Assembly: GCA_030151105.1 (NCBI GenBank)
Contig: JASLEN010000378.1
Coordinates: 1-6,282, forward strand
Direction: 5' to 3'
Source: Dysgonomonas sp.
GTDB taxonomy: Bacteria; Bacteroidota; Bacteroidia; Bacteroidales; Dysgonomonadaceae
Length of the DNA: 6,282 bases
This document shows positions 1-6,282 of this stretch, piece after piece (position 1 is the first letter of the stretch; every line of letters starts with the position of its first letter). The notes under the pieces are model-generated. The model searched no databases, was not told the DNA's origin, and saw only the letters and a program-made list of their open reading frames with translations. The position numbers and the translations under genes were made by a program.

Positions 1-90
1 AGCTTGTTTTACATCATGATTCGCTGCATTCAGCGTTGATTCAAGTTTGGATAATGCGACTGCAAAGTGGGGGTCAAGGATAAGCGTCAT
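1..90 (-). CDS. Possible 5' end of an unidentified minus-strand gene, cut by the window edge
   Basis: An ATG at 90-88 on the minus strand opens a frame of 30 codons that stays open to the left edge. It begins MTLILDPHFAVALSKLES and ends AANHDVKQA. An in-frame TAG lies two codons upstream of this ATG, so if the gene is real this is close to its start. The composition (amphipathic, no low-complexity run) is compatible with a protein, but 30 codons is too short to separate from chance. No Shine-Dalgarno or TAnnTTTG element is evident upstream. I do not recognise the family. If real, the gene is divergent from the oxidoreductase at 445. Confidence 0.25.
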   Translation of the reverse strand, partial: MTLILDPHFAVALSKLESTLNAANHDVKQA

Positions 91-198
91 ATGCTATTCA
101 CGTTGAGTTATGCTGGAAGTGAGAAGCTGAAAGAAATCTTGAATCAACGAATCAACTTTTCGAGATTAGTAGAGCAAATCACCAATCTAGCAGATTAG

Positions 199-444
199 AA
201 GGCTCCTTTAGGTGGGATATTTTACTTTTTCCTCTATTCTTTCCCTATAAATTATTCTTTTTTGGCAATGTAAATTCTGCTTGAACCAATACAGAAATAA
301 GATTGCTATATGATAAAATTATATTATCTTGTGCTATAGTGAAAACACGCTCTTGCTTAGGAGTTAACACACCGAATTCTATACTATCAATTTATATATG
401 GGGATTTGCGAATCTTCAATTGTTAACAGTTTTAAATATATCAT
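199..444. other. AT-rich non-coding region upstream of the oxidoreductase gene
   Basis: This stretch has stops in all frames and no convincing gene. Just before it, a plus-strand frame (ATG at 91, stop at 196-198, 35 residues ending LVEQITNLAD) is open but too short to call. No strong hairpin terminator is visible; the best is a 5-bp GATAA/TTATC stem near 313-329. The only promoter-like match for the gene at 445 is TATATATG at 393-400, one mismatch from TAnnTTTG, which would give a leader of roughly 40 bases. It has no clear -33 TTTG, so the promoter is left uncalled. Confidence 0.5.
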
Positions 445-1788
445 ATGGCAGAAAAACAAATCAAGAGAAGAGATTTCATTAAACTATCAGCTCTTGGACT
501 CACAGGCTTAACTATCCTCCCTAGTTGGACACGTAATGGTGTAAAAGTAGCTCCTAGCGATAGAATCAATTTAGGTTTTATAGGAGTAGGAAGACAAGGA
601 TTATCAGATTTTATGTCTTTCTCTAAGTGTCCAGGGGTGCAGGTTGTTGCATGTTCCGATGTGGATGCTTTGAAAGCAGAACGTTTTAAACGGTATGCAG
701 AAAAGTGGCAAAAAGAAAACGACATGCCAACTAACTGCACCAAGTATGAATTTTATGAAGATTTACTCTCACGCAGAGACATTGACGCAGTGTCTATTGC
801 AACGCCCGATCATTGGCATGCCCTCAATATTATTCATGCTTGTGAGGCAGGTAAAGATATTTTTTGTCAGAAGCCTTTGGCTTATACCGTAACAGAGGCT
901 ATTGGCGCAGAGCGTGCAGTATTGAAGCATAATAGAGTGCTGCAAGTGGGAAGTCAGCAACGTTCGAGTAAAGAGTTCTTGAAAGCAATAGAGCTTGTAC
1001 ATTCTGGAGCAATTGGACAAATCACCAAAGTATATGCCAAGGTTGGTGCACCACCCGCACCATTTGATTTGAAGGAAGAGAAAGTGCCTAATGAATTGAA
1101 TTTCAACGAATGGTTAGGTCCGTTAAATAATCCAATTGTGCATTATAATTCTGGAATGTGCCCTCCTATTTCTCTCGATCCCGTTAAACATGAAGATCGT
1201 TGGGGAGAATGGAGATGGTATCGTGAAACAGGAAATGGCTTTATTGCCGACTGGGGTGCGCATATGTTTGATGTGGCGCAGTGGGGCTTAGGTATGGATG
1301 GTTCTGCCCCAGTAGAATATATTCCAGCAGGATACGATGGACATGAATACTTGACTATGAAATATACGAATGGAGTAGTGGTTACAGAGCAGCCTTATCG
1401 TGATGGCGTAACATCGCAAGGTGTTAAATTCTTTGGTACAAAAGGCTGGATTGAAGTAGCTCGTGGCTATCTAGCTTGTTCCGATCCTAAGTTGTTAGAT
1501 GATCAAGGTACGAAGAAAGGAGTGAAAGAGGGTGAGTTTGAAGTAAGTTCTCCTCATATGCAAAACTTCTTGGATTGTGTGAAAACTCGTGAACAGCCAG
1601 TTGCTCCAATTCAAGTAGGACGTAGCACAAGTGTTCTTTGTAGTTTGGCTTGTATTGCTATCGAACTCGAAAGACCTGTGAAGTGGGATCCTGCTACAAA
1701 TAGCTTTAAGGGTGGAGACAAAGAAGCTCAAGATCACAGACTATATCGCTACGAATACAGGAATCAGTATAAGCATAGATTTTTATAA
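445..1788 (+). CDS. Tat-exported Gfo/Idh/MocA-family oxidoreductase
   Basis: This is a 447-residue NAD(P)-dependent sugar- or glycoside-type dehydrogenase. The N-terminus carries a twin-arginine signal (KRRDFIK at residues 7-13, then the hydrophobic stretch LSALGLTGLTIL), so it is probably exported folded, with cofactor, to the periplasm. The Rossmann domain starts at about residue 41 with GVGRQG (47-52). ATPDHWH is at 119-125, and the family's E-K-P motif appears as QKPL (142-145), with Lys143 the expected catalytic or cofactor-contacting lysine. The C-terminal substrate domain has DWGAHMFD (269-276), with candidate catalytic His273 and Asp276. The final HMQNFLDCVKTREQP and WDPATNSF segments are typical of the bacterial-type Gfo/Idh/MocA C-terminal domain. 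It lacks the diagnostic GH109 (alpha-N-acetylgalactosaminidase) sequence around these motifs, so I do not call it a hydrolase. The substrate is unknown; related Bacteroides enzymes oxidise sugars or glycosides. The ATG is chosen because it gives a complete Tat signal. The next gene starts 53 bases downstream with no terminator between. Confidence 0.9.
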   Translation: MAEKQIKRRDFIKLSALGLTGLTILPSWTRNGVKVAPSDRINLGFIGVGRQGLSDFMSFSKCPGVQVVACSDVDALKAERFKRYAEKWQKENDMPTNCTKYEFYEDLLSRRDIDAVSIATPDHWHALNIIHACEAGKDIFCQKPLAYTVTEAIGAERAVLKHNRVLQVGSQQRSSKEFLKAIELVHSGAIGQITKVYAKVGAPPAPFDLKEEKVPNELNFNEWLGPLNNPIVHYNSGMCPPISLDPVKHEDRWGEWRWYRETGNGFIADWGAHMFDVAQWGLGMDGSAPVEYIPAGYDGHEYLTMKYTNGVVVTEQPYRDGVTSQGVKFFGTKGWIEVARGYLACSDPKLLDDQGTKKGVKEGEFEVSSPHMQNFLDCVKTREQPVAPIQVGRSTSVLCSLACIAIELERPVKWDPATNSFKGGDKEAQDHRLYRYEYRNQYKHRFL

Positions 1789-1841
1789 ATTATTTATTTC
1801 CCTTAAATTTTCATTTAATCGAGTCTTTTAAATATACTAAT

Positions 1842-2518
1842 ATGAGAAATGTAATTTTAGCAGTGTGTTTGTTTGTCTCAATTCCATTCTTTTCACAAAC
1901 ATTTGAATATAGAAAAGATAAGCGGTCTCAGCATAAAAAGGATGACCCCTATAATGAGTATAGTTTAAATCAGATTTCCAAATATGACTTATTGCAGGCT
2001 TTGGAAATGACAGGAGTTTATGTTCGTAAATTTCCATTGAAAGAGTTTGATAAGGAATATTCACTTAAAGTTGTTGTTGCTGAATTTGAGGATGGGAAGA
2101 AGATTGATGCTAAAGTGATTAATGTTTCTAATTCTTATTTGCATACTACTGATTCAATATAACTGTTGATAGCACTCCATATCTAGCTTATATTGACTAT
2201 TTAACTTTCCTAATTAAAGAAGAGATGGAAAGTTTGGAAATAAGAATCTCTACTTATGGCGGGAGCTACTCTTTACCACAAAAGCTTGATTTGAAAAAAG
2301 AGAGAGAAAGACAATTCTATGTAATCAGGTCTTATGATTGCTATGCTTGGCAAGTAGGTAAAGAAGTACCTTTGTTTGTTTATGGTTCATCATGGCAAGA
2401 TGGAAACAATGTAGAGCGAATGTGTGGTGTCGCAAAACTTGAAGAGGGTAGTGAAGAAACAGACGAATTGTTAAACTCATCACCTCATTACTATCTTGTA
2501 AGTTATTTAGTTGAGTGA
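1842..2518 (+). pseudogene. Small secreted protein of unknown function, split by a frameshift
   Basis: Two open segments join into one protein. The first (1842-2162, 106 residues) starts with a signal peptide, MRNVILAVCLFVSIPFFSQ, and ends in TAA at 2160-2162. The second is in the -1 frame. It is open from 2153 to the TGA at 2516-2518 and reads as protein well before its first ATG at 2225 (TVDSTPYLAYIDYLTFLIKEE). One missing base near 2153-2162 explains the break; repaired, the protein is about 225 residues with the stop codon directly following SYLVE. There is no slippery heptamer at the junction, so programmed frameshifting is unlikely; a true mutation or a sequencing error are the options. 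The C-terminal part (VPLFVYGSSWQDG, CGVAKLEEG, NSSPHYYLVSYLVE) reminds me of short exported Bacteroidales proteins of unknown function, possibly DUF5041, from memory only. It may be co-transcribed with the oxidoreductase upstream. Calling it as two separate genes would be wrong. Confidence 0.75.
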
Positions 2519-2544
2519 TAATAATCAGACTGAGATGAAAATAA

Positions 2545-2579
2545 AAGTCCTCACAAAGCACGATACTTTGTGAGGACTT
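2545..2579 (-). terminator. Hairpin terminator at the convergent junction
   Basis: This is a perfect 14-bp inverted repeat (AAGTCCTCACAAAG, 7-base loop CACGATA, then its complement). On the minus strand the stem is followed by TTTTATTTT, so it acts best as an intrinsic terminator for the GH123-like gene, whose stop lies 25 bases before it. On the plus strand it sits 26 bases after the stop at 2518 and could also stop transcription from the left, but no good T-run follows there (GTTGTCTTG). Confidence 0.85.
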
Positions 2580-2603
2580 GTTGTCTTGATGCTTCTATGT
2601 TTA

Positions 2604-4370
2604 TTATCTAGCGCACTCTATCAACACTTCTTTCGCTGTATTTAGGTCAGCATTCCATGTTGGAGTTCTTTCTATAGTTTTAGTTTTCTCTATAGCAGCT
2701 TTCAGCTTTTCCAGTTTTGCTTTGGCTTCATCTGTCCCTTTGTCTGCTAATTGTTTCTTGATGATTTGAATTTTCTCAAAGTCTTGAATTCCTTCAAGTA
2801 ATCTCTCATAACGGATAGAACTTCTACTGTTCGGATACACGATATAAGTGTCACCAGCAGGCCATGTTATAAAACGAGAGTCTGTTAGTGGGTTCTCTGT
2901 CCAAGAGTTGAATGCCCATCTCAAGAAGCCGTCAAAGTTGTTTGCCTCTGTATACCATCCAATATAAGTTGATTCTGCACTATCAGAGAATGTAAACTGA
3001 TTTGGGAATGGATGAGAGCAGCAAACATAAGCAGTTGTTATCAAGCCTTTTGCTCTACGTGCCTCAATGTCCTCTACGTCTACAGGATTCTCGATGCCTA
3101 CACACATGTCTTTGATGAATGGATATTTTTTGTAGCTCTTGTGATTGTCAGCCAATGCAATGCCAAGTTCGGGAGCATATTTTTGCAATACAGCAAGTGT
3201 AGCTTCCATGTCTTTAGGGCTTCTTTCGTCCATTGCTATGTTTGTAATCTCCAACCATCCTTTTTCTTTCAAGTGTTTCACAAAATCTGGTAAGAACGGA
3301 ATCCACATTTGGTCAAATTCTTTTGTTCCTGGGTCAGCTTTTACATTTATGATTTCTCCAGATTTAGCATCCTTATAGTGCAATTCGTTGTTCCAAGGAA
3401 CCATAGAATAGGCATTTATCATTTTAGTAACACCCAAGTCCATCATAAACTGTACCCACTTGTCGAAGATTGTATAATCGTATGTCCAAGTTCCATCCTC
3501 ATTTTTAGTCCAGATAATCATGTCCTCATACGGATCGAAACATTGGTGATTCCAAGGATCTTTATTGATGTTTGCTGTAATTACTTTTTGTCCTGCATCA
3601 GCTAAACGTTTGAATGTTGGTTTCATAGCTGCAAAGTGAGCATCGCTCCACACTTCTAGTCCTTCTGTACGTGCTACCGCAGTAGGATGTTGCCATTGGT
3701 CTAAATGGAATTTCCATTGGCTAGGCTCAGGTAGAGTTTGATTTAATACTTCTACTTCGAGGTCAAAATCTTGTGTTGCTTGTTCTCTAGCAAATAATTG
3801 AATTTTTCCTTTGTAGATACCTTCCTTAGCCGAGCGAGGAATTTCTACTGTAATCCATACAGGACGAACAGTTTTAGCCTCTATATTGAAGCACTCCAAG
3901 TTGTCTAGCATATCAGGAGCAAGAGACGAAGCAAAATTTTCAGGTTTGCGATGTCCGCATCCTTCAGCAAACTCATCAGTCATCACATAGCGTACAAAAC
4001 GTGCTTGTGCAATGTCTGCACCTAAAGTTCCATTGTCGGATTTGAAATCTGAGAATTCAAATTCAGCTTGGGTAATGTCTGTTGTTGCCCATAGAAGTAT
4101 TTGTGCCGATAGTGTTTCGCCTTTCCATCCTGTCACTTTGTGGCTAGATGTGATGCTTTTTATTGTTGGCATTACTGATTTTGGGTACTTGTTGTCTATG
4201 CTTACATAGGTTGCAATAAGACCATTTTGAATAGGATTGCTCCAATCCGAAAGTGTATCGTTTGTAGGGTCGGGTAACTCCGCGAAAGTTTCGCAGTTTT
4301 TGATTGGCCTAGTTTGCGTGCAACTAGCAAGCAATCCAAGGGCAAGCACAAGAGGTAGAAGTCTTTTCAT
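2604..4370 (-). CDS. Glycoside hydrolase family 123-like (DUF4091) lipoprotein
   Basis: This 588-residue protein resembles beta-N-acetylgalactosaminidases of family GH123, whose catalytic domain was formerly DUF4091. The N-terminus is a lipoprotein signal with lipobox LASC (Cys17). The residues after the Cys (TQTRP) lack the acidic surface-export signal of Bacteroidetes, so a periplasm-facing anchor is inferred. Residues of about 45-215 form a beta-rich N-terminal domain; about 216-545 is the barrel-like catalytic domain. The sequence NIAMDERSP contains the adjacent Asp381-Glu382 pair expected of GH123 substrate-assisted catalysis, in which the substrate's acetamido group acts as nucleophile. 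Further family landmarks are GFLRWAFNSW (481-490), PAGDTYIVYPN (504-514) and SIRYERLLEGIQDFE (518-532). The C-terminus (about 535-568) is charged and helical. Length and motifs are intact. Expected substrate is terminal beta-GalNAc of host glycans, but DUF4091 proteins are diverse and the specificity is not shown. It is transcribed alone, convergent with 1842-2518 and divergent from guaB. Confidence 0.85.
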   Translation of the reverse strand: MKRLLPLVLALGLLASCTQTRPIKNCETFAELPDPTNDTLSDWSNPIQNGLIATYVSIDNKYPKSVMPTIKSITSSHKVTGWKGETLSAQILLWATTDITQAEFEFSDFKSDNGTLGADIAQARFVRYVMTDEFAEGCGHRKPENFASSLAPDMLDNLECFNIEAKTVRPVWITVEIPRSAKEGIYKGKIQLFAREQATQDFDLEVEVLNQTLPEPSQWKFHLDQWQHPTAVARTEGLEVWSDAHFAAMKPTFKRLADAGQKVITANINKDPWNHQCFDPYEDMIIWTKNEDGTWTYDYTIFDKWVQFMMDLGVTKMINAYSMVPWNNELHYKDAKSGEIINVKADPGTKEFDQMWIPFLPDFVKHLKEKGWLEITNIAMDERSPKDMEATLAVLQKYAPELGIALADNHKSYKKYPFIKDMCVGIENPVDVEDIEARRAKGLITTAYVCCSHPFPNQFTFSDSAESTYIGWYTEANNFDGFLRWAFNSWTENPLTDSRFITWPAGDTYIVYPNSRSSIRYERLLEGIQDFEKIQIIKKQLADKGTDEAKAKLEKLKAAIEKTKTIERTPTWNADLNTAKEVLIECAR

Positions 4371-4410
4371 GGTTTTAGGTTGTTTTTAAATTATTTTCAT
4401 AACTGGGCTC

Positions 4411-4418
4411 TAAAGATA
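4411..4418 (-). promoter_or_regulatory. Weak candidate -7 promoter element for the GH123-like gene
   Basis: On the minus strand the sequence reads TATCTTTA, one mismatch (last base) from the Bacteroidetes -7 consensus TAnnTTTG. It would place the transcription start about 30-35 bases before the ATG at 4370. No TTTG is visible at the -33 position in the very AT-rich sequence upstream. Confidence 0.35.
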
Positions 4419-4449
4419 TGTAATCATAATTATAATCCATAATTTATAG

Positions 4450-4471
4450 AGTGTTCATTTTGGCGAACACT
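4450..4471. promoter_or_regulatory. Dyad-symmetric possible operator in the divergent intergenic region
   Basis: This is a perfect 7-bp inverted repeat, AGTGTTC-N8-GAACACT, extendable by a G-T and an A-T pair on the outside. It lies upstream of both the GH123-like gene and guaB. It is about 30 bases upstream of the candidate GH123 -7 element and 65 bases upstream of the guaB -7 element. Spacing and symmetry suit a dimeric DNA-binding regulator; no known consensus is recognised. A T-run follows on the plus strand, but there is no plus-strand gene to terminate here. Confidence 0.3.
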
Positions 4472-4535
4472 TTCAGTTTGATTTTTTTTAGATTATTATT
4501 TATAATAATACTCATCTTGTCTCGATTTTAATGAT

Positions 4536-4543
4536 TATATTTG
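4536..4543 (+). promoter_or_regulatory. guaB promoter, -7 element TATATTTG
   Basis: The sequence is an exact match to the Bacteroidetes housekeeping -7 consensus TAnnTTTG. Transcription would begin near 4550, leaving a leader of about 23 bases before the ATG at 4573. The -33 element is poor: a TTG at 4517-4519 is closer than the usual 19-21 base spacing. The position argues that the guaB start is downstream, at 4573, not at the in-frame ATG at 4531. Confidence 0.7.
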
Positions 4544-4572
4544 CACGCAATAAATTTTTAAAGCCCATTTTT

Positions 4573-6051
4573 ATGTCGTTTATTGCAGATAGAATCCTAA
4601 TGGATGGTTTAACATTTGATGATGTTCTCCTAATCCCATCCTATTCAGAAGTCCTTCCTCGTGAAGTTGATTTGTCCACTCATTTTTCAAGAAATATAAA
4701 ACTGAATGTTCCATTCGTTTCGGCTGCAATGGATACAGTAACAGAGGCTCAACTTGCTATTGCTATAGCTCGTGAGGGTGGTATTGGTGTTATTCACAAA
4801 AATATGTCTATAGAAGCGCAAGCGCAACAAGTGAAATTTGTGAAGCGTGCCGAAAATGGAATGATCTCTGATCCTGTGAGTATAAGCCAGAATAAAACAG
4901 TAGGCGATGCTTTGGCAATGATGAAGGAATTCAAAATTGGTGGTATCCCTGTTGTGGAAGCAGACAATACTTTGGTAGGAATAGTTACGAATAGAGACCT
5001 TCGTTTCCAACGAAATATGAAAGAGCTTATTGGTGATGTGATGACTAAGGAAAACCTTATTACAACATCTCGCTCTACAGATTTGGAAGCGGCTACTGAT
5101 ATCCTTCAAAAACATAAAATCGAAAAACTTCCCGTAGTGGATAGCGATAATAAGTTGATTGGACTTATTACTTATAAAGATATAACTAAGGCAAAAGACA
5201 AACCTTTTGCAAGCAAAGATGAGCAAGGAAGATTGCGCGTTGCTGCTGGAGTGGGAGTGACAGGTGATACAATGGAACGTGTTGCTGCTCTTGTAGAAGC
5301 AGGAGTGGATGCAATCGTTATTGATACAGCTCATGGACACTCGAGAGGTGTAGTAGAAATGCTTAAGAGAGTAAAATCTACTTATCCTCAAATAGATGTT
5401 GTGGTAGGAAATATTGCAACTGGAGAAGCTGCCAAATACTTGGTGGAGGCTGGTGCTGATGCTGTGAAAGTAGGAATCGGACCAGGCTCTATCTGTACTA
5501 CTCGTGTAGTAGCAGGTGTAGGAGTTCCTCAATTGACTGCTATCTATGATGTTGCCAAAGCTTTGAAAGGTACAGGTGTGCCGTTGATTGCTGATGGTGG
5601 ATTGCGTTACTCGGGTGATATTGTGAAAGCACTAGCTGCTGGAGGATGTTCAGTGATGATGGGCTCACTTTTGGCAGGAGTTGAAGAGTCACCAGGTGAA
5701 ACAATTATTTTCAATGGTCGTAAATTCAAGTCTTATCGTGGAATGGGATCTCTAGAAGCTATGGAAAAAGGGTCAAAAGATAGATACTTCCAAGATATGG
5801 AAGCAGATATCAAGAAGCTTGTTCCAGAGGGAATAGCTGCTCGTGTTCCATATAAGGGTTCACTTTACGAAGTGGTTTACCAAATGCTAGGCGGCTTGCG
5901 TGCAGGTATGGGCTATTGTGGAGCTAAAGATATAGAAAAACTACATGAGGCTAAGTTTACTCGCATCACCAATGCTGGTGTGCTAGAGAGTCATCCTCAT
6001 GGGGTAACTATTACTAGCGAAGCACCAAACTATAGTAGAGGAACAAACTAA
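4573..6051 (+). CDS. guaB: Inosine-5'-monophosphate dehydrogenase
   Basis: This cytoplasmic enzyme oxidises IMP to XMP with NAD+, the committed step of guanine nucleotide synthesis. The 492-residue product has the full family architecture. The catalytic barrel begins with DGLTFDDVLLIP (11-22) and is interrupted by two CBS domains (about 97-205) that usually bind regulatory nucleotides. The catalytic loop GIGPGSICTTR (301-311) holds nucleophile Cys308. IMP-phosphate binding DGGLRYSGDI is at 341-350. The flap spans YRGMGS (388-393) and KDRYFQ (402-407), with the Arg404-Tyr405 dyad, followed by RVPYKG (424-429). An in-frame ATG at 4531 would add 14 residues (MIIFARNKFLKPIF). I reject it because it lies upstream of the perfect promoter element and because MSFIAD is the usual Bacteroidales N-terminus. 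No Shine-Dalgarno is present; the leader is A/T-rich. All catalytic residues are intact. It is bounded by its own promoter and a strong terminator, so it is probably monocistronic. Confidence 0.97.
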   Translation: MSFIADRILMDGLTFDDVLLIPSYSEVLPREVDLSTHFSRNIKLNVPFVSAAMDTVTEAQLAIAIAREGGIGVIHKNMSIEAQAQQVKFVKRAENGMISDPVSISQNKTVGDALAMMKEFKIGGIPVVEADNTLVGIVTNRDLRFQRNMKELIGDVMTKENLITTSRSTDLEAATDILQKHKIEKLPVVDSDNKLIGLITYKDITKAKDKPFASKDEQGRLRVAAGVGVTGDTMERVAALVEAGVDAIVIDTAHGHSRGVVEMLKRVKSTYPQIDVVVGNIATGEAAKYLVEAGADAVKVGIGPGSICTTRVVAGVGVPQLTAIYDVAKALKGTGVPLIADGGLRYSGDIVKALAAGGCSVMMGSLLAGVEESPGETIIFNGRKFKSYRGMGSLEAMEKGSKDRYFQDMEADIKKLVPEGIAARVPYKGSLYEVVYQMLGGLRAGMGYCGAKDIEKLHEAKFTRITNAGVLESHPHGVTITSEAPNYSRGTN

Positions 6052-6076
6052 GACTATTCTTAGAAACAAATATTGC

Positions 6077-6122
6077 AAACTCTGCAATTATCCAAGTATG
6101 TTGGGTGATTGCAGAGTTTTTT
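6077..6122 (+). terminator. Intrinsic terminator of guaB
   Basis: A 19-bp hairpin with arms 6077-6095 and 6101-6119 and loop GTATG contains only two G-U pairs and no mismatches. Its outer half is the perfect repeat AAACTCTGCAAT/ATTGCAGAGTTT, and it ends in a run of six T (6117-6122). It starts 25 bases after the guaB stop. Confidence 0.92.
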
Positions 6123-6157
6123 AGAATAATTTAAATCATCAACAGCTTTATTTCTTG

Positions 6158-6165
6158 TATATTTG
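6158..6165 (+). promoter_or_regulatory. Promoter -7 element TATATTTG for the gene at 6195
   Basis: This is an exact TAnnTTTG match lying between the guaB terminator and the next start codon. Transcription would begin near 6172, giving a leader of about 23 bases, the same geometry as guaB. No TTTG is seen at the -33 position. Together with the terminator it indicates that the downstream gene has its own transcript. Confidence 0.65.
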
Positions 6166-6194
6166 TGGTTTGCAAAAGAATCAGCCTAAAACAA

Positions 6195-6282
6195 ATGAGG
6201 ACTAAAACTATTTATTCGTTACTATTAACTCTATTCTTCAGCCTTTCTTTGTTGGCACAAACCGACAAAGAAACAGCAATCA
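6195..6282 (+). CDS. Exported protein, 5' end only; possibly a PpiC/SurA-type peptidyl-prolyl isomerase
   Basis: The ATG at 6195 opens a frame of 29 codons that runs off the right edge. It encodes a clear Sec signal peptide: basic start MRTK, hydrophobic core IYSLLLTLFFSLSLL, and a likely cleavage in LLA-QTD, followed by TDKETAI. Only about seven mature residues are visible, so the sequence itself shows export and nothing more. The isomerase suggestion is inference from gene order: in Bacteroides, guaB is commonly followed by periplasmic PpiC-domain proteins whose mature part starts shortly after such a signal. The start is supported by the promoter 30 bases upstream; no Shine-Dalgarno is seen. 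Confidence 0.75.
   Translation, partial: MRTKTIYSLLLTLFFSLSLLAQTDKETAI

Noticed and set aside
445..1788. GH109 alpha-N-acetylgalactosaminidase as identity of the Tat-signal protein
   Set aside because: GH109 shares the fold and similar length, but the characteristic GH109 sequence around the active site is absent; the QKPL and DWGAHMFD motifs fit an ordinary Gfo/Idh/MocA dehydrogenase.
1804..1819. Small hairpin TTAAAT-TTTC-ATTTAA after the oxidoreductase gene
   Set aside because: Six A-T pairs with no following T-run is too weak for a terminator.
2153..2162. Programmed -1 ribosomal frameshift site
   Set aside because: No X-XXY-YYZ slippery heptamer and no obvious downstream stem-loop are present at the junction.
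2225..2518. Independent 97-residue gene starting at the ATG at 2225
   Set aside because: The frame is open and protein-like from 2153, it has no promoter or signal peptide of its own, and it completes the protein begun at 1842.
4492..4509. AT-only palindrome ATTATTAT-TT-ATAATAAT upstream of guaB
   Set aside because: It is low-complexity AT sequence in an AT-rich promoter region; symmetry of this kind arises by chance and no binding site is recognised.
4687..5532. 281-codon minus-strand open frame inside guaB
   Set aside because: It is antisense to the catalytic core of guaB, its translation is rich in Ser, His, Cys, Tyr and Phe as expected of a shadow frame, and it resembles no protein.

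Overview
The window looks like chromosomal DNA of a Bacteroidales bacterium (Bacteroides/Prevotella-like). It is AT-rich, its genes lack Shine-Dalgarno sequences, and two intergenic regions carry exact matches to the Bacteroidetes -7 promoter element TAnnTTTG. The proteins (Tat-exported Gfo/Idh/MocA oxidoreductase, GH123-type lipoprotein, GuaB with the MSFIAD N-terminus) are typical of that order. No mobile element, CRISPR array, tRNA or rRNA was seen.

Layout: 1-444 is mostly non-coding, with one possible edge-truncated minus-strand start (1-90). At 445-1788 (+) lies a Tat-signal Gfo/Idh/MocA dehydrogenase. It is followed after 53 bases by a small secreted protein gene (1842-2518, +) that is split by a frameshift near 2153-2162; the two pieces read as one ~225-residue protein once the frame is restored. 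A strong hairpin (2545-2579) closes the convergent junction with a minus-strand GH123-like lipoprotein gene (2604-4370). A divergent intergenic region (4371-4572) contains a dyad-symmetric site, a weak promoter for the GH123 gene and a perfect promoter for guaB (4573-6051, +). guaB ends in a long hairpin terminator, after which a second perfect TATATTTG promoter drives a new exported protein that runs off the right edge.

Function: the left two thirds is envelope and carbohydrate metabolism, with a probable periplasmic sugar or glycoside oxidoreductase and a lipoprotein related to beta-N-acetylgalactosaminidases. The right third is core metabolism (the committed step of GMP synthesis) and the start of an envelope protein, plausibly the PpiC/SurA-type isomerase often found after guaB in Bacteroides. 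Nothing here amounts to a clearly new system. The most useful observations are the frameshifted gene, the corrected guaB start (an upstream in-frame ATG lies ahead of its promoter), and the dyad in the divergent promoter region.
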